A stretch of DNA of 61,622 nt from Paracoccaceae bacterium. Lineage in GTDB: Bacteria > Pseudomonadota > Alphaproteobacteria > Rhodobacterales > Rhodobacteraceae. Shown piece by piece: positions 34,858-44,441 of the stretch (positions are counted from its first letter, which is position 1; each line of letters opens with the position of its first letter). The notes under the pieces are model-generated. The model was not told the origin of the DNA. It saw nothing but the letters and a program-made list of their open reading frames with translations, and did not search any database. The stretch lies in NCBI GenBank assembly GCA_009773375.1, contig WRPH01000021.1, positions 1 to 61,622 of the forward strand, in the 5' to 3' direction. The position numbers and the translations under genes are program-made.

Positions 34858-35963
34858 GCCCGCGCCAGCTGCATCAGCCGCTCCTTGATCTCGGCCCGCA
34901 CCGGGCCTTCGCGCGGCGCATCACGCAGGGTTTCCAGCAGGGCCGCCTCTGGCGCAGGCCGCCCGCCGCCGCCCCAGCTTAGCGCCCGCAACACCGCCTG
35001 CGCCTCGGATGGCAACCGGTCTGGCACCGCCTGCCCGGAAAGCTCCGCCCACAACAGCGCCCAAAGCCGCCCCACCGACCACGGATTATAGCCGCCGCCG
35101 CCCAGCAACATCAGCCGCGACGTCAGCCCGCGCAACGACCGCAACACCTCGACATAGGCGTTGTTCGACAAGGCCAGCCGCGACAGCGGGTCTTCCAGCA
35201 AACTGTCCGCCCCTGCTTGCAGCACCACCACATCGGGCGCAAACGCCTGCACGCGGGGCAGGATCAACCCGTGCAGCACCGCCCGCGCCTCGCTGTCGTT
35301 ATAACCCTTCGGCACCGGCAAATTGATGCAGTTGCCGCGCACCCCCAAAGCCCCGGTGAACGGCCAGCGCGTTTCCTCATGCACCGAAATCAACAGCACG
35401 CCTTCCGCCCCGGCAAGGCCATGCTCGACGCCATCAGCGTGGTGCGCGTCGATATCGACATAGGCCACCCGCAAGCCCGCCCGCCGCAACGCCAGAATCG
35501 CCAGCACCGGATCGTTCAGATAGCAAAAGCCGTTGGCACGGTCTGGCAGGCCGTGATGCGTGCCGCCACCCGGCACATGCACCGCCCCTCCCGCCGCGAA
35601 ATCAGACGCCAACAGCTCTGCCGCCAGCAGCACCCCACCAGCCCCTGTGGCCGGACGGCTGAACACCTGCGCAAACACCGGGTTCGACGCCGTCCCGATA
35701 TGATGCCGCGCCCGCACCGCGTCTGACACCTGCCCGGCAGCCTCGGCCGCCTGCAAGGCCGCGACATATTCGGCGGTGTGAAACGCCGTCAGCGCCGCCG
35801 GTTTCGCGCGCGGGCTGCTGCGATAGCGCCCCTCCAGCCAGCCCAGACTGCGCGCAAGATCCATCACGGTAGACACCCGCGGCACCCGCAGCGGGTGCGC
35901 GCCACCATAAGACGACCCCCGGTAGATCTCGGACCCGATAAATATCGCCGCCCCAACTGCCAT
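34854..35963 (-). CDS. Histone deacetylase family protein (AcuC-like)
   Basis: Zinc-dependent deacetylase fold, 369 residues. Metal and catalytic motifs are GGGTHHGLPDRANGFCYLND, YVDIDAHHADGVE (Asp and His ligands) and QAGADSLLEDPLSRL. Bacterial relatives deacetylate acetoin-pathway enzymes, polyamines or acetylated lysines; the substrate here is unknown, although a polyamine-type transporter and amidases lie 2-10 kb away. It is divergent from the Nudix gene across about 160 bases. Confidence 0.9.
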   Translation of the reverse strand: MAVGAAIFIGSEIYRGSSYGGAHPLRVPRVSTVMDLARSLGWLEGRYRSSPRAKPAALTAFHTAEYVAALQAAEAAGQVSDAVRARHHIGTASNPVFAQVFSRPATGAGGVLLAAELLASDFAAGGAVHVPGGGTHHGLPDRANGFCYLNDPVLAILALRRAGLRVAYVDIDAHHADGVEHGLAGAEGVLLISVHEETRWPFTGALGVRGNCINLPVPKGYNDSEARAVLHGLILPRVQAFAPDVVVLQAGADSLLEDPLSRLALSNNAYVEVLRSLRGLTSRLMLLGGGGYNPWSVGRLWALLWAELSGQAVPDRLPSEAQAVLRALSWGGGGRPAPEAALLETLRDAPREGPVRAEIKERLMQLARA

Positions 35964-36127
35964 CCCTGCACCTTATGGTTGATCCAGATGAAATGTAACG
36001 GTTTTATGACGCATAACACCAGGAAGTGTGCAGGCCATGCTATGCAAATCTTTACCATCATGCGATAGAGGCAGTGAACGCGGCTCAAAAGAACCGTGCC
36101 GACAAAAGCGTATGAAGGCCGATGCAG

Positions 36128-36607
36128 ATGACGCAAAACCTGCCGATCCCGCCCGTGGCACCAGAGCAAAGCTGCCCCATCCAGTATGGGGCGCTGTGCT
36201 GGCGCATGCATCGCGGCAAGGTCGAGGTTTTGTTGATCACCAGCCGCGACACCGGGCGCTGGGTGATCCCGAAAGGCTGGCCGATGGACAAGCGCACCCC
36301 GGCACAAGCGGCGGCGCAAGAAGCCTGGGAAGAGGCGGGCGTGCAAGGCGAGATCGCCGAAATCCGGCTGGGCGGCTTTGACTATCAGAAAATCATCAAC
36401 CCGAAACGCGCGCTGGCCTGTCACGTTGAAGTGTTCGCGCTGCGGGTGACCAAGCTTGTCAATAAATTCCCCGAGCGCCAACAACGCCGGCGCAAATGGT
36501 TCTCGGCTGAAAAAGCCGCACGCAAGGTCAATGAACCCGAATTGCGCCAGCTGCTTGGACATCTGGAAGGCCATCTTGGCGAAGACGCGGGCCTTGTCAT
36601 CGCTTGA
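36128..36607 (+). CDS. Nudix hydrolase
   Basis: A 159-residue Nudix protein. The Nudix helix reads GWPMDKRTPAQAAAQEAWEE followed by AGV. The EE pair and the Glu of QEAW that bind Mg2+ are kept, while the canonical first Glu and the Arg of REUXEE are Arg and Gln here. The alphaproteobacterial GWPM subgroup is related to diphosphoinositol or dinucleoside polyphosphate hydrolases. ATG 36128 lies nine bases after AAGG; ATG 36122 is an alternative. Confidence 0.9.
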   Translation: MTQNLPIPPVAPEQSCPIQYGALCWRMHRGKVEVLLITSRDTGRWVIPKGWPMDKRTPAQAAAQEAWEEAGVQGEIAEIRLGGFDYQKIINPKRALACHVEVFALRVTKLVNKFPERQQRRRKWFSAEKAARKVNEPELRQLLGHLEGHLGEDAGLVIA

Positions 36608-36669
36608 AAAGCAGCGCAGCCTGCTTAGGTTAAGAACATACCTTTCGGCCAGAGTTTACGGGCAACCCG

Positions 36670-37104
36670 ATGATCCGCTATGCGCTTCACTGCAGCAAAT
36701 CACATGGCTTCGACAGCTGGTTTCAGTCTGCCGATGCCTATGAGGCGTTGCGCAAGACAGGCCACGTCGCCTGCCCGGTTTGTGGCGATACCACCATCGA
36801 AAAAACCCTGATGGCTCCGACCGTGCGCCCGGCCCGCAATGCGGGTGACGGCCCGAAAAAGCCGTCGCTGTCCGAGCCGCAAACCGAGATCGAGGCGGCA
36901 CTCGCCGAACTGCGCTGTCAGGTCGAGGCGAATTCGGAATATGTCGGGTTGAACTTCGCCGCCGAAGCCCGGCGGATGCATGACGGCGACATCGACCAAC
37001 GCGCGATCTATGGCGAAGCCAAGGCCGATGACGCCCGCGCCCTGATCGAAGACGGCGTGCCGGTGGCCCCCTTGCCGTTCATGCCGCCGCGCAAGGCGAA
37101 CTGA
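36670..37104 (+). CDS. DUF1178 family protein
   Basis: A 144-residue conserved proteobacterial protein starting MIRYALHCSKSHGFDSWFQS, with a CPVCG motif near residues 35-39 that may bind zinc, a variable linker, and the conserved end VGLNFAAEARRMHDGDIDQR then AIYGEA. Function unknown. It lies 62 bases after the Nudix gene on the same strand and is probably co-transcribed with it. Confidence 0.9.
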   Translation: MIRYALHCSKSHGFDSWFQSADAYEALRKTGHVACPVCGDTTIEKTLMAPTVRPARNAGDGPKKPSLSEPQTEIEAALAELRCQVEANSEYVGLNFAAEARRMHDGDIDQRAIYGEAKADDARALIEDGVPVAPLPFMPPRKAN

Positions 37105-37122
37105 CTTGCTTGCTTTGGCAGG

Positions 37123-37208
37123 AAAATTCTTCAAGCAAGAATTTTAGGGGGGCGCTGCCCCCCTCGCCCTGCGGGCTCACCCCTCGGGATATTTGGGCAG
37201 AGAGGATG
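37123..37208. repeat. Intergenic repeat copy B: two hairpins plus 22-bp core
   Basis: Between the convergent DUF1178 and ferredoxin genes there is a perfect 9-bp AT-rich stem (AAAATTCTT/AAGAATTTT, 37123-37145), then a 7-bp G/C stem (GGGGGGC/GCCCCCC, 37147-37163), then the core GGATATTTG-G-GCAGAGAG-GATG at 37187-37208. The hairpins probably also terminate transcription. Confidence 0.75.
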
Positions 37209-37233
37209 GCTGAACCTGCTCGGCCTTGTTTGG

Positions 37234-37737
<504 letters not shown>

Positions 37738-37739
37738 TC

Positions 37740-38270
37740 ATGCATTTTCGCCTTCTTCTCGGCTGCGCTCTGGCCCTTGCCGGGTGCGATGCGGCGCAGG
37801 TTTCCGCGCCCGGTCGCGCCGATCTTGGCATCGAACTGCTGCGGTTGAAGCCCGGCCAACAGCCACCGGTGCGGGGCGGCACCTGCTGGGCGCAAGACAC
37901 CACGCCTGCGGTGATCGAGACCGTGACCGAGCAGATCGTGGTTGCCGAAGAGATCCGCGATGATGCCGGACGCGTGGTATCCCCCGCCAGCTATCAGACC
38001 CGCACGCATCAGCGCATGGTGCAAGATACCGAGGTGGTGTGGTTTCACGCGCCCTGCCCCGGCGACATGACGGTGAATTTCGTCGCCACCTTGCAGCGGG
38101 CGTTGAAGGCGCGCGGCATTTACGCCAACCCGGTGACAGGCGAGATGGATGCGGCAACCGCCGAGGCCATCCGCCGCTTTCAGGAACCGCGCGGGCTGGA
38201 CAGCCCGTTGCTGTCTTTGGCCGCCGCAAAAGAGCTGGGCATCATCGCCACCGGGATTGAGGATTTATGA
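37740..38270 (+). CDS. Lipoprotein with peptidoglycan-binding domain
   Basis: A 176-residue protein. The signal peptide MHFRLLLGCALALAGC has a lipobox LAGC with the lipidated Cys16 followed by Asp, which in E. coli retains lipoproteins in the inner membrane. The C-terminal 65 residues form a PG_binding_1-like helical domain (LQRALKARGIYANPVTGEMD then AATAEAIRRFQ). It probably tethers an envelope process to the wall. The stop overlaps the next start (ATGA). Confidence 0.87.
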   Translation: MHFRLLLGCALALAGCDAAQVSAPGRADLGIELLRLKPGQQPPVRGGTCWAQDTTPAVIETVTEQIVVAEEIRDDAGRVVSPASYQTRTHQRMVQDTEVVWFHAPCPGDMTVNFVATLQRALKARGIYANPVTGEMDAATAEAIRRFQEPRGLDSPLLSLAAAKELGIIATGIEDL

Positions 38271-38917
38271 CCCCCGCTGACCTGACCGCGCGGCAAGCCC
38301 GCTATGAGGCCGAAGTCACCCGGCAATGGGCCGCCCAGCCCGCCGACGGCGCGCATGATCTGGGGCATTTGCGAAGGGTCTGGGCACGCGCGCAAGTGAT
38401 CGCCATGGACGAGCCGTGCGATGCAGAGGTGTTGCTGCCCGCCTGCATCTTTCACGATCTGGTCAACCTGCCGAAATCCCACCCCGACCGCGCACGCGCA
38501 TCTTCGCTTTCCGCCGAAGCCGCTTGTCACTTTCTGCGCGCCGATGATTTTCCGGCGGATAAATTGTCTGCCGTAGGCCATGCCATTGCCGCGCACAGCT
38601 TTTCCGCCGCGATTGCGCCGGTGACGCCCGAGGCGCGCGTGCTGCAAGACGCCGACCGGCTGGAGGCGCTGGGGGCGATCGGGCTGGCGCGGATGTTCCA
38701 TGTCGCGGGCGCGATGGGCGGCGGGCTGTTTGATGCCGCCGATCCGATGGCGCTGCACCGTCCGCTGAATGACCGCGCCTTTGCGCTGGATCATATCGAA
38801 ACCAAGCTGCTGAAGATCGTCGACACCATGCAGACCGCCCCCGGTCGCGCCATGGCCGAAGAGCGCGCCGACTGGATGCTGTCATTCCGCACAAGGCTGC
38901 TGTCGGAAATTGGCTGA
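38267..38917 (+). CDS. HD-domain phosphohydrolase
   Basis: A 216-residue HD-superfamily protein. Metal-binding residues are visible in HDLGHLRRVWARA, in CIFHDLVNLPKSH (the HD pair) and in LQDADRLEALGAIG. Related YedJ/YfbR-like proteins hydrolyse nucleotides or other phosphates; the substrate is unknown. Its ATG overlaps the stop of the lipoprotein gene. Confidence 0.9.
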   Translation: MTPADLTARQARYEAEVTRQWAAQPADGAHDLGHLRRVWARAQVIAMDEPCDAEVLLPACIFHDLVNLPKSHPDRARASSLSAEAACHFLRADDFPADKLSAVGHAIAAHSFSAAIAPVTPEARVLQDADRLEALGAIGLARMFHVAGAMGGGLFDAADPMALHRPLNDRAFALDHIETKLLKIVDTMQTAPGRAMAEERADWMLSFRTRLLSEIG

Positions 38918-38934
38918 GGTCGTCCGCATGGCAA

Positions 38935-38960
38935 AGGGCGGCAGGTTTCCCCGCCGCCCT
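38935..38960. terminator. Hairpin between convergent HD and degP genes
   Basis: An 8-bp stem (AGGGCGGC/GCCGCCCT) encloses a 10-base loop between the two convergent stops. There is only a short T-tract a few bases later, so it is a moderate terminator candidate. Confidence 0.5.
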
Positions 38961-38978
38961 GATCACCTTTACGCCAGC

Positions 38979-40466
38979 TTAGTCCAGCGACAGCGCCACA
39001 AAGCGCGGATCACCCGCACGACGCACCAGCAACAAGATCGACTTGCGCCCCGCGTCCTTCGCCTCGGTCACCCGGTCTTGCAGATCTGACAGCGTCACAA
39101 TTTTCTGCTGACCGGCCTCGACAATCACGTCACCGGGGCCAACGCCCTTGCCCGCCGCATCCGAGCCGGCATCAACGCCGGTCACCGCAAGCCCGGTGGC
39201 ACCTGCGGGCAGGTCCAGATCCTTGGCGACCTTTTCATCGACCGGCACCAGCGTCAGGCCCAGAATTTCAGCCTTTTGCGGCTCGACCGGGGTGTTCTTC
39301 TGCGCTGCAGGCACCGGTTCGGCCTCGTCGGTTTCGCGGCGACCAAGCTTGATCTGCAAGGTGGTTTCCGAACCATCACGCAGCACCAGCACCGGCACTT
39401 CTTCGCCAATCGGGCTATCGGCAACGGTGCGGGTCAGGTCGCGCACATCCTGAATTTCCGAGCCGTTGAACGACAAGATCACGTCACCCGCCAGCATGCC
39501 GCCCAGTTTTGCCGGGCCTTCCGGCACATCGGTGATCAGCGCGCCTTTGGCATCTGCCAGCCCCATCGCCTCGGCGACGTCCGGGGTCACGTCCTGAATC
39601 CGCACGCCAAGCCAGCCGCGCCGGGTTTCACCGAATTCCTTCAGCTGATCCACCACTTTTGCCACCACGTTCGACGCCATCGAAAAGCCGATGCCGATCG
39701 AGCCACCGGTGGGTGACAGAATCGCGGTGTTCACGCCCACAACCTGCCCGTCCATGTTGAACAGCGGCCCGCCCGAGTTGCCCTTGTTGATCGCGGCATC
39801 GGTTTGCAGAAAATCGTCATAGGCCCCCGACAATTCACGCCCGCGCGCCGAGACAATCCCGGCCGAAACCGAAAAGCCCTGCCCCAGCGGATTGCCCATC
39901 GCCATCACCCAATCACCAACCCGCATCGCGTCGCTGTCGCCAAAGGCCACAAACGGCAGCGGTTCCGGGCTTTCCACCTTCAGCACCGCGATGTCGGTCT
40001 TCGGATCGGTGCCGACCAGCTTGGCCGACAGCCGCTTGCCCGAGAAGAATTCGATCTCGATATCATCCGCGCCTTCGATGACGTGGTTGTTGGTGACAAT
40101 ATAACCGTCGCCACTGATCACAAAGCCCGAACCCAGCGCCTCAGAGCGTTGCGGGCCATTGCCCTGCCCCTTCGGCTCCATGAAATCCTTGAAGAAATCC
40201 TCAAACGGCGAGCCCGGCGGCACCATCGGCCCGCCGTCGCTGGCCTGCGCCACCACGGATGAGGTGGTGATGTTCACCACCGAAGGGCTGATCTGTTCCG
40301 CCAGGTCGGCAAAGGTTTCCGGGGCACCAAAGGCCTGCGCCTGAAACGCAGGTGCGCCCGAGAGTGCCAAGGCCAAGCCCAACCCGAGGGCCAGCAACAA
40401 CCGGGGGCGCTTGGGGGCAGCCATCGCCGGAACCGTCAGCGCACGAGTAGTGGGAAAGTGAAGCAC
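38979..40466 (-). CDS. Periplasmic serine endoprotease DegP/DegQ (Do family)
   Basis: Degrades or refolds misfolded periplasmic proteins. The catalytic triad is H128 (VTNNHVIEG), D158 (DPKTDIAVLKV) and S231 (NKGNSGGPLF). Two PDZ domains follow (about residues 290-380 and 400-490), and a signal sequence lies at about residues 20-45. The start is GTG 40466: AAGGAG lies seven bases upstream, whereas the upstream ATG in frame has no such site. Length 495. Confidence 0.93.
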   Translation of the reverse strand: MLHFPTTRALTVPAMAAPKRPRLLLALGLGLALALSGAPAFQAQAFGAPETFADLAEQISPSVVNITTSSVVAQASDGGPMVPPGSPFEDFFKDFMEPKGQGNGPQRSEALGSGFVISGDGYIVTNNHVIEGADDIEIEFFSGKRLSAKLVGTDPKTDIAVLKVESPEPLPFVAFGDSDAMRVGDWVMAMGNPLGQGFSVSAGIVSARGRELSGAYDDFLQTDAAINKGNSGGPLFNMDGQVVGVNTAILSPTGGSIGIGFSMASNVVAKVVDQLKEFGETRRGWLGVRIQDVTPDVAEAMGLADAKGALITDVPEGPAKLGGMLAGDVILSFNGSEIQDVRDLTRTVADSPIGEEVPVLVLRDGSETTLQIKLGRRETDEAEPVPAAQKNTPVEPQKAEILGLTLVPVDEKVAKDLDLPAGATGLAVTGVDAGSDAAGKGVGPGDVIVEAGQQKIVTLSDLQDRVTEAKDAGRKSILLLVRRAGDPRFVALSLD

Positions 40467-40639
40467 GTCCGAACTCCTTTTTCGCATGCAGGGCACTTGG
40501 CCCCATCGAATTACAACCGCATCATCATTTATGTAGCGCCGGGCGCAATGCAAACCCGCTCGCGCCCGCTCAATCCCTTGTGAATGAATTTGTCATCGCT
40601 GTGAGCATGCCGCGCAAGTGCAATCCTGCCCCCCGGCCA

Positions 40640-40923
40640 TCAACCGCCAAACCGCCGCGCCAATGCCACCAACCCAACACCAAGTGCAACCGCGATCAGC
40701 CCGATCTGGCGACGGCGCTCGGGGGAAATCGTCGCCATCAGTTTCAACAAGTCCTAGATACGCAAAGGGGCCAGTGCGAACACCAAGGCGGTTTGCGTTT
40801 TCGCCTAAAAAGAAAGCTCGGAATTCGCCCAAACTAAGGGCGAATTCCGAGACTTTGTAAACGCAAACCGCTCTGCCCCTCCAGAACCAATACCAGCCCG
40901 AAAGCCAGCAGCAGATCGCTCAT
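40640..40923 (-). pseudogene. DUF2065 membrane protein gene, destroyed by an insertion and a stop codon
   Basis: The gene starts at ATG 40923, overlapping the hflC stop (ATGA), and reads MSDLLLAFGLVLVLEG, the usual DUF2065 opening. It is then interrupted by an 89-base insertion (40787-40875) carrying a palindromic element. Beyond it the original frame resumes as LVFALAPLRI, meets TAG, and continues DLLKLMATISPERRRQIG to a natural end at 40640. Both a frame-shifting insertion and a nonsense codon are present, so the gene is dead. Its position after hflKC is the normal one for the family. Confidence 0.85.
40788..40871. mobile_element. 84-bp palindromic MITE-like element
   Basis: Perfect 13-bp terminal inverted repeats (GCGGTTTGCGTTT at 40788-40800 and its complement at 40859-40871) flank a perfect 14-bp internal inverted repeat (CTCGGAATTCGCCC at 40817-40830 and its complement at 40838-40851) with a 7-base loop. 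It lies inside the DUF2065 gene. No coding capacity and no clear target-site duplication. It is probably a non-autonomous element or a hairpin-type repeat. Confidence 0.75.
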
Positions 40924-41801
40924 TGCCCGGCAACCGGAGCCTTTTCACTGCGCAGGTAGTCGAAGAATTCGCTGTCCGGCTGCATCACCATCGACGAATT
41001 GCCCGATTGCAGCGCCCGTTCATAGCTGGTCAGCGACCGGGTGAAGGCAAAGAATTCCGGGTCGCGGCCAAAGGCTTCGGCATAGATGGCGTTGCGCTGA
41101 CCGTCGGATTCACCGCGGATCACCTCGGCCTCTTTGCGCGCCTGCGACACCACCTCGACCACCGAACGATCCGCTGCCGCCCGCACCCGCTGTGCGGCCT
41201 CGTTACCGCGACCGATCTCGTCCGCGGCTTCGCGCTCGCGTTCGGCCCGCATCCGCGCAAAGGTCGCTTCAAGGTTCTGTTCCGGCAAGTCGGTGCGGGT
41301 CAGCCGCACGTCGATCACATCGACACCCAGCACGTTCGCCTTGGCGCGCGCCTTGTCGCGGATGGTGTTCATCAGCGTGGTGCGGTCTTCCGACAGCACC
41401 TTCTGGCTCGGCACCCCGCCCAGAACCTCGCGGATTTCGGCGCTGATGATCTTGTCGAGGTTCGACTTCGCAGCCTCAACCCCGCCGGCACCGACAGCGC
41501 GACGGAACACCTCCAGATCAACGATGCGCCAACGCGCGAAGGCATCGACGACCAGACGGCGATCGTCCAGCGGCGTCACCTCCAGAGGCTGCGTCGGCAG
41601 GCCAAGGATGCGGTCCTCATAGCGCAGAACCTCTTGGATCAACGGGATCTTGAAGCCCAAACCGGGCTGATCGATCACCTGCTTGACCTGACCGAATTGC
41701 AGCACCAGCACCTTTTCGCGTTCATCGACGATGAACACCGAAGACAGCACCAAGGCCCCCGCAAGGATCAGGCCGGGAAGAATGTAAACCGCGCGCATCA
41801 A
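40920..41801 (-). CDS. hflC: HflC, modulator of FtsH protease
   Basis: SPFH/prohibitin-domain protein of 293 residues with an N-terminal membrane anchor (YILPGLILAGALVLSSVFIV) and the motifs VDVIDVRLTRTDLPEQNLEA and YAEAFGRDPEFFAFTRSL. With HflK it forms a periplasmic cage around FtsH and modulates degradation of membrane proteins. Its start overlaps the hflK stop by four bases. Confidence 0.95.
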   Translation of the reverse strand: MMRAVYILPGLILAGALVLSSVFIVDEREKVLVLQFGQVKQVIDQPGLGFKIPLIQEVLRYEDRILGLPTQPLEVTPLDDRRLVVDAFARWRIVDLEVFRRAVGAGGVEAAKSNLDKIISAEIREVLGGVPSQKVLSEDRTTLMNTIRDKARAKANVLGVDVIDVRLTRTDLPEQNLEATFARMRAEREREAADEIGRGNEAAQRVRAAADRSVVEVVSQARKEAEVIRGESDGQRNAIYAEAFGRDPEFFAFTRSLTSYERALQSGNSSMVMQPDSEFFDYLRSEKAPVAGQ

Positions 41802-42976
41802 TTGGTCCCTCCGGTAGAAGTGGCAGGTTTGACCAGCTCATTCAGCGGCAGGTACGGCATCACGCCCTGCCCGCCTGCGCCGCCCGATACGCCATCAAGG
41901 ATCACCTTGTTCATGCCACCCAGCACTTTTTCCATCGTTTCCAGATACATCCGCTTCCGCGTCACTTCCGGCGCCTTCACATATTCAGCGTAAACCGACA
42001 AGAAGCGGCTGGCCTCGCCTTCGGCGTTGTTCACCACCTGTGCGCGATAGGCCTCGGCTTCTTCCAGCAACTGCGCCGCCTGACCGCGCGCGCCCGCCGT
42101 CACCGTATTGGAATAGGCATCGGCCTCTTTTTCCAGCCGGTCGCGTTCCTGCTGCGCCGCCTGCACCTTGCGGAAGGCGTCGATCACTTCGCGCGGCGGA
42201 TCAGCCTTGTCGAAGTTGACCCGCACCACATTGATGCCGGCGTCATAGCTGTCCAGCGTGGTCTGGATCGAGCGCGTCAGATCCGCCGTGATCAGGCCGC
42301 GATCCCGGTTCAGGATCGGCGACAGTTCCGACCGCGCAATGATATCGCGCATCGCCGATTCAGCAACCGCGCGAATGGTGTCTTGCGGGTCGCCAAGGTT
42401 GAACAGGAATTTCGCCGGATCAGAGATGTTCCACACCACCTGAAACTCGATATCGACGATGTTCTGGTCGCGCGTCAGCATCAGCCCGTTGTCAAGCACA
42501 CCCGCAGCGCCACTACCGATATCGGTGGTGCGCTGACCGGTCGCCTGCACGATTTCCGCTGTCATGATCGGCCAAGGCGCAAAGTGCAGGCCTTCTTCGG
42601 TCACACCGCTGAATTCACCCAGCATCAGCGTCACCGCGCGCTCTTCCGGCTTCACCGTATAGGCCGAGGCATAGACCCACAGCGCCGCCGCAGCCAGACC
42701 GCCCAACAGCAGCCCCTGCTTGGTGAACATGGCACCGCCGCCGCCCGCGCCCTGCGTTGGCCGACCCGAGCCACCACCGCGCCCGCCCATCAGCACCCGC
42801 AGATGCTCCTGGCCCTTTTTCATCAACTCGTCGATCTCGGGGATCTGCGGCCCTTCACCGGGACGCCGCCCACCGGGGCGTTGCCCGTTCTGCCGAGGCT
42901 CATCCGGCCGCTGCCCGTTCCGGTCTCCACCATCCGAGCCGCCACCACCGCCCCAAGGACCTCCGCTACCCGCCAT
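41798..42976 (-). CDS. hflK: HflK, modulator of FtsH protease
   Basis: A 392-residue SPFH protein with a Gly/Arg-rich disordered N-terminus (residues 1-75), a single membrane helix (GLLLGGLAAAALWVYASAY), then the prohibitin domain with VRVNFDKADPPREVIDAFR and ARGQAAQLLEEAEAYRAQVV. It is the first gene of hflK-hflC-(DUF2065). Confidence 0.95.
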   Translation of the reverse strand: MAGSGGPWGGGGGSDGGDRNGQRPDEPRQNGQRPGGRRPGEGPQIPEIDELMKKGQEHLRVLMGGRGGGSGRPTQGAGGGGAMFTKQGLLLGGLAAAALWVYASAYTVKPEERAVTLMLGEFSGVTEEGLHFAPWPIMTAEIVQATGQRTTDIGSGAAGVLDNGLMLTRDQNIVDIEFQVVWNISDPAKFLFNLGDPQDTIRAVAESAMRDIIARSELSPILNRDRGLITADLTRSIQTTLDSYDAGINVVRVNFDKADPPREVIDAFRKVQAAQQERDRLEKEADAYSNTVTAGARGQAAQLLEEAEAYRAQVVNNAEGEASRFLSVYAEYVKAPEVTRKRMYLETMEKVLGGMNKVILDGVSGGAGGQGVMPYLPLNELVKPATSTGGTN

Positions 42977-43084
42977 CGATCAACCTCTTGTCATATCTGT
43001 TTCGTCTCAATTGGGCACGCCGCGCCAAAAAATCAAGCGCTTGCCGCCCATTCGCTTGCCCGCACGGCCAGTTTTCACGCTGCC

Positions 43085-44440
43085 TCAGAACACCCGCGTC
43101 GGTTTGCGCATCGTTACCAGCTCTTCCGACATGGTGGGATGCACCGCCACGGTGCGGTCAAAATCGGCCTTGGTCGCGCCCATCTTGATCGCAATTGCCG
43201 CCAGCTGGATCATCTCGCCTGCCTCCGGCCCGACGATATGGCAGCCCAAAACCCGCTTGGATGCGCCATCGACCACCAGTTTCATCAGCACCTTATCCGG
43301 CCGCCCGGCAAACAGCGTCTTCATCGGGCGGAAACTGGCGGTGTAAATCTCTACCGGTCCCGCCGCCCGCGCCGCCTCTTCCGACAGTCCGACCGAGCCC
43401 AACTCTGGCTGGGTGAACACCGCCGAGGCCACCAATTCGTGATCGGCCTGCGTCGGCACGCCACGGAACACGGTATCGGCAAAGGCATGGCCCTCGCGGA
43501 TTGCAACCGGCGTCAGGTTGATGCGGTCGGTCACGTCGCCCACCGCATAGACCGACGGCACCGCCGTCTGGCTCCACGCATCCACCAGCACCTCGCCCTT
43601 GCGACCGATGCCGACGCCCAGCGCCTCCAGCCCCAGCCCGCCGGTGTTCGGCAGCCGCCCGGTGGCATACATCACCAGATCAAATTCGCGGTCCGTCCCG
43701 TCCGTCGCCACCGCCCGGATACCCTCTGCGGTCTGCTCCAGCCGTTCCACATCGGTGCCGCAGTGAATATCAATGCCGCGCGCCCGCATCGCGTTGGACA
43801 CATGGCCGCGCGCTTCATCATCAAAGCCGCGCAAGATCTGCGCGCCGCGATAATATTGCGTCGTCTCCACCCCCAGCCCATGCAGGATGCAGGCAAATTC
43901 GCTGGCAATATAGCCGCCGCCCACCACCAGCGCCCGCTTCGGCAAGGCCTCCAGATGGAACATCTCGTTCGAAGTCACCGCCAGCTCCGCACCCGGAATT
44001 TCCGGCACGAAAGGCCGCCCGCCAGTGGCAATCAGGATATGCTTGGCACTGAAATCGCGGCCGTCCGCCAGCCGCACCCGATGCGCATCGACCAGCGTGG
44101 CACGGGCATCGAACACCTCAACCCCGGCATTTTTCAGCGTGTTGCGGTAAGCCCCTTCCAGCCGGTTCAACTCGGCCTCAAGCGCCGTGCGAAACTTAAC
44201 CCAGTCAAAGCCGCCAACCGTGGCGTCCCAGCCGTAAGCCCGCGCATCCGCCACCGCATCAGGGTATTCCGAGGCGAACACCATCAGCTTTTTCGGCACG
44301 CAGCCGCGAATGACGCAGGTGCCACCCATCCGGCTTTCCTCTGCCAGCGCCACCTTGGCACCGCCCTCAGCCGCCGCGATCCGCGCCGCCCGCACCCCGC
44401 CCGAGCCGCCGCCGATGACGAAAAGATCGTAGTCGAACAC
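43085..44440 (-). CDS. gor: Glutathione-disulfide reductase
   Basis: FAD- and NADPH-dependent enzyme, 451 residues. FAD motif VIGGGSGGVRAARIAA, redox-active disulfide GGTCVIRGCVPKKL, NADPH motif VVGGGYIASEFACIL, and the C-terminal active-site region VAVHPTMSEELVTM. GTG 44440 is the start: it lies one base after the rpiA stop with GGGGGAA upstream, and the product begins at the family-typical FDYDLFVIGGG. It maintains reduced glutathione. Confidence 0.94.
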   Translation of the reverse strand: MFDYDLFVIGGGSGGVRAARIAAAEGGAKVALAEESRMGGTCVIRGCVPKKLMVFASEYPDAVADARAYGWDATVGGFDWVKFRTALEAELNRLEGAYRNTLKNAGVEVFDARATLVDAHRVRLADGRDFSAKHILIATGGRPFVPEIPGAELAVTSNEMFHLEALPKRALVVGGGYIASEFACILHGLGVETTQYYRGAQILRGFDDEARGHVSNAMRARGIDIHCGTDVERLEQTAEGIRAVATDGTDREFDLVMYATGRLPNTGGLGLEALGVGIGRKGEVLVDAWSQTAVPSVYAVGDVTDRINLTPVAIREGHAFADTVFRGVPTQADHELVASAVFTQPELGSVGLSEEAARAAGPVEIYTASFRPMKTLFAGRPDKVLMKLVVDGASKRVLGCHIVGPEAGEMIQLAAIAIKMGATKADFDRTVAVHPTMSEELVTMRKPTRVF

Positions 44441-44441
44441 G

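Noticed and set aside
40593..40832. 79-codon open frame on the minus strand
   Set aside because: It reads out of frame through the DUF2065 remnant and the palindromic element; the DUF2065 frame on either side is the meaningful one.
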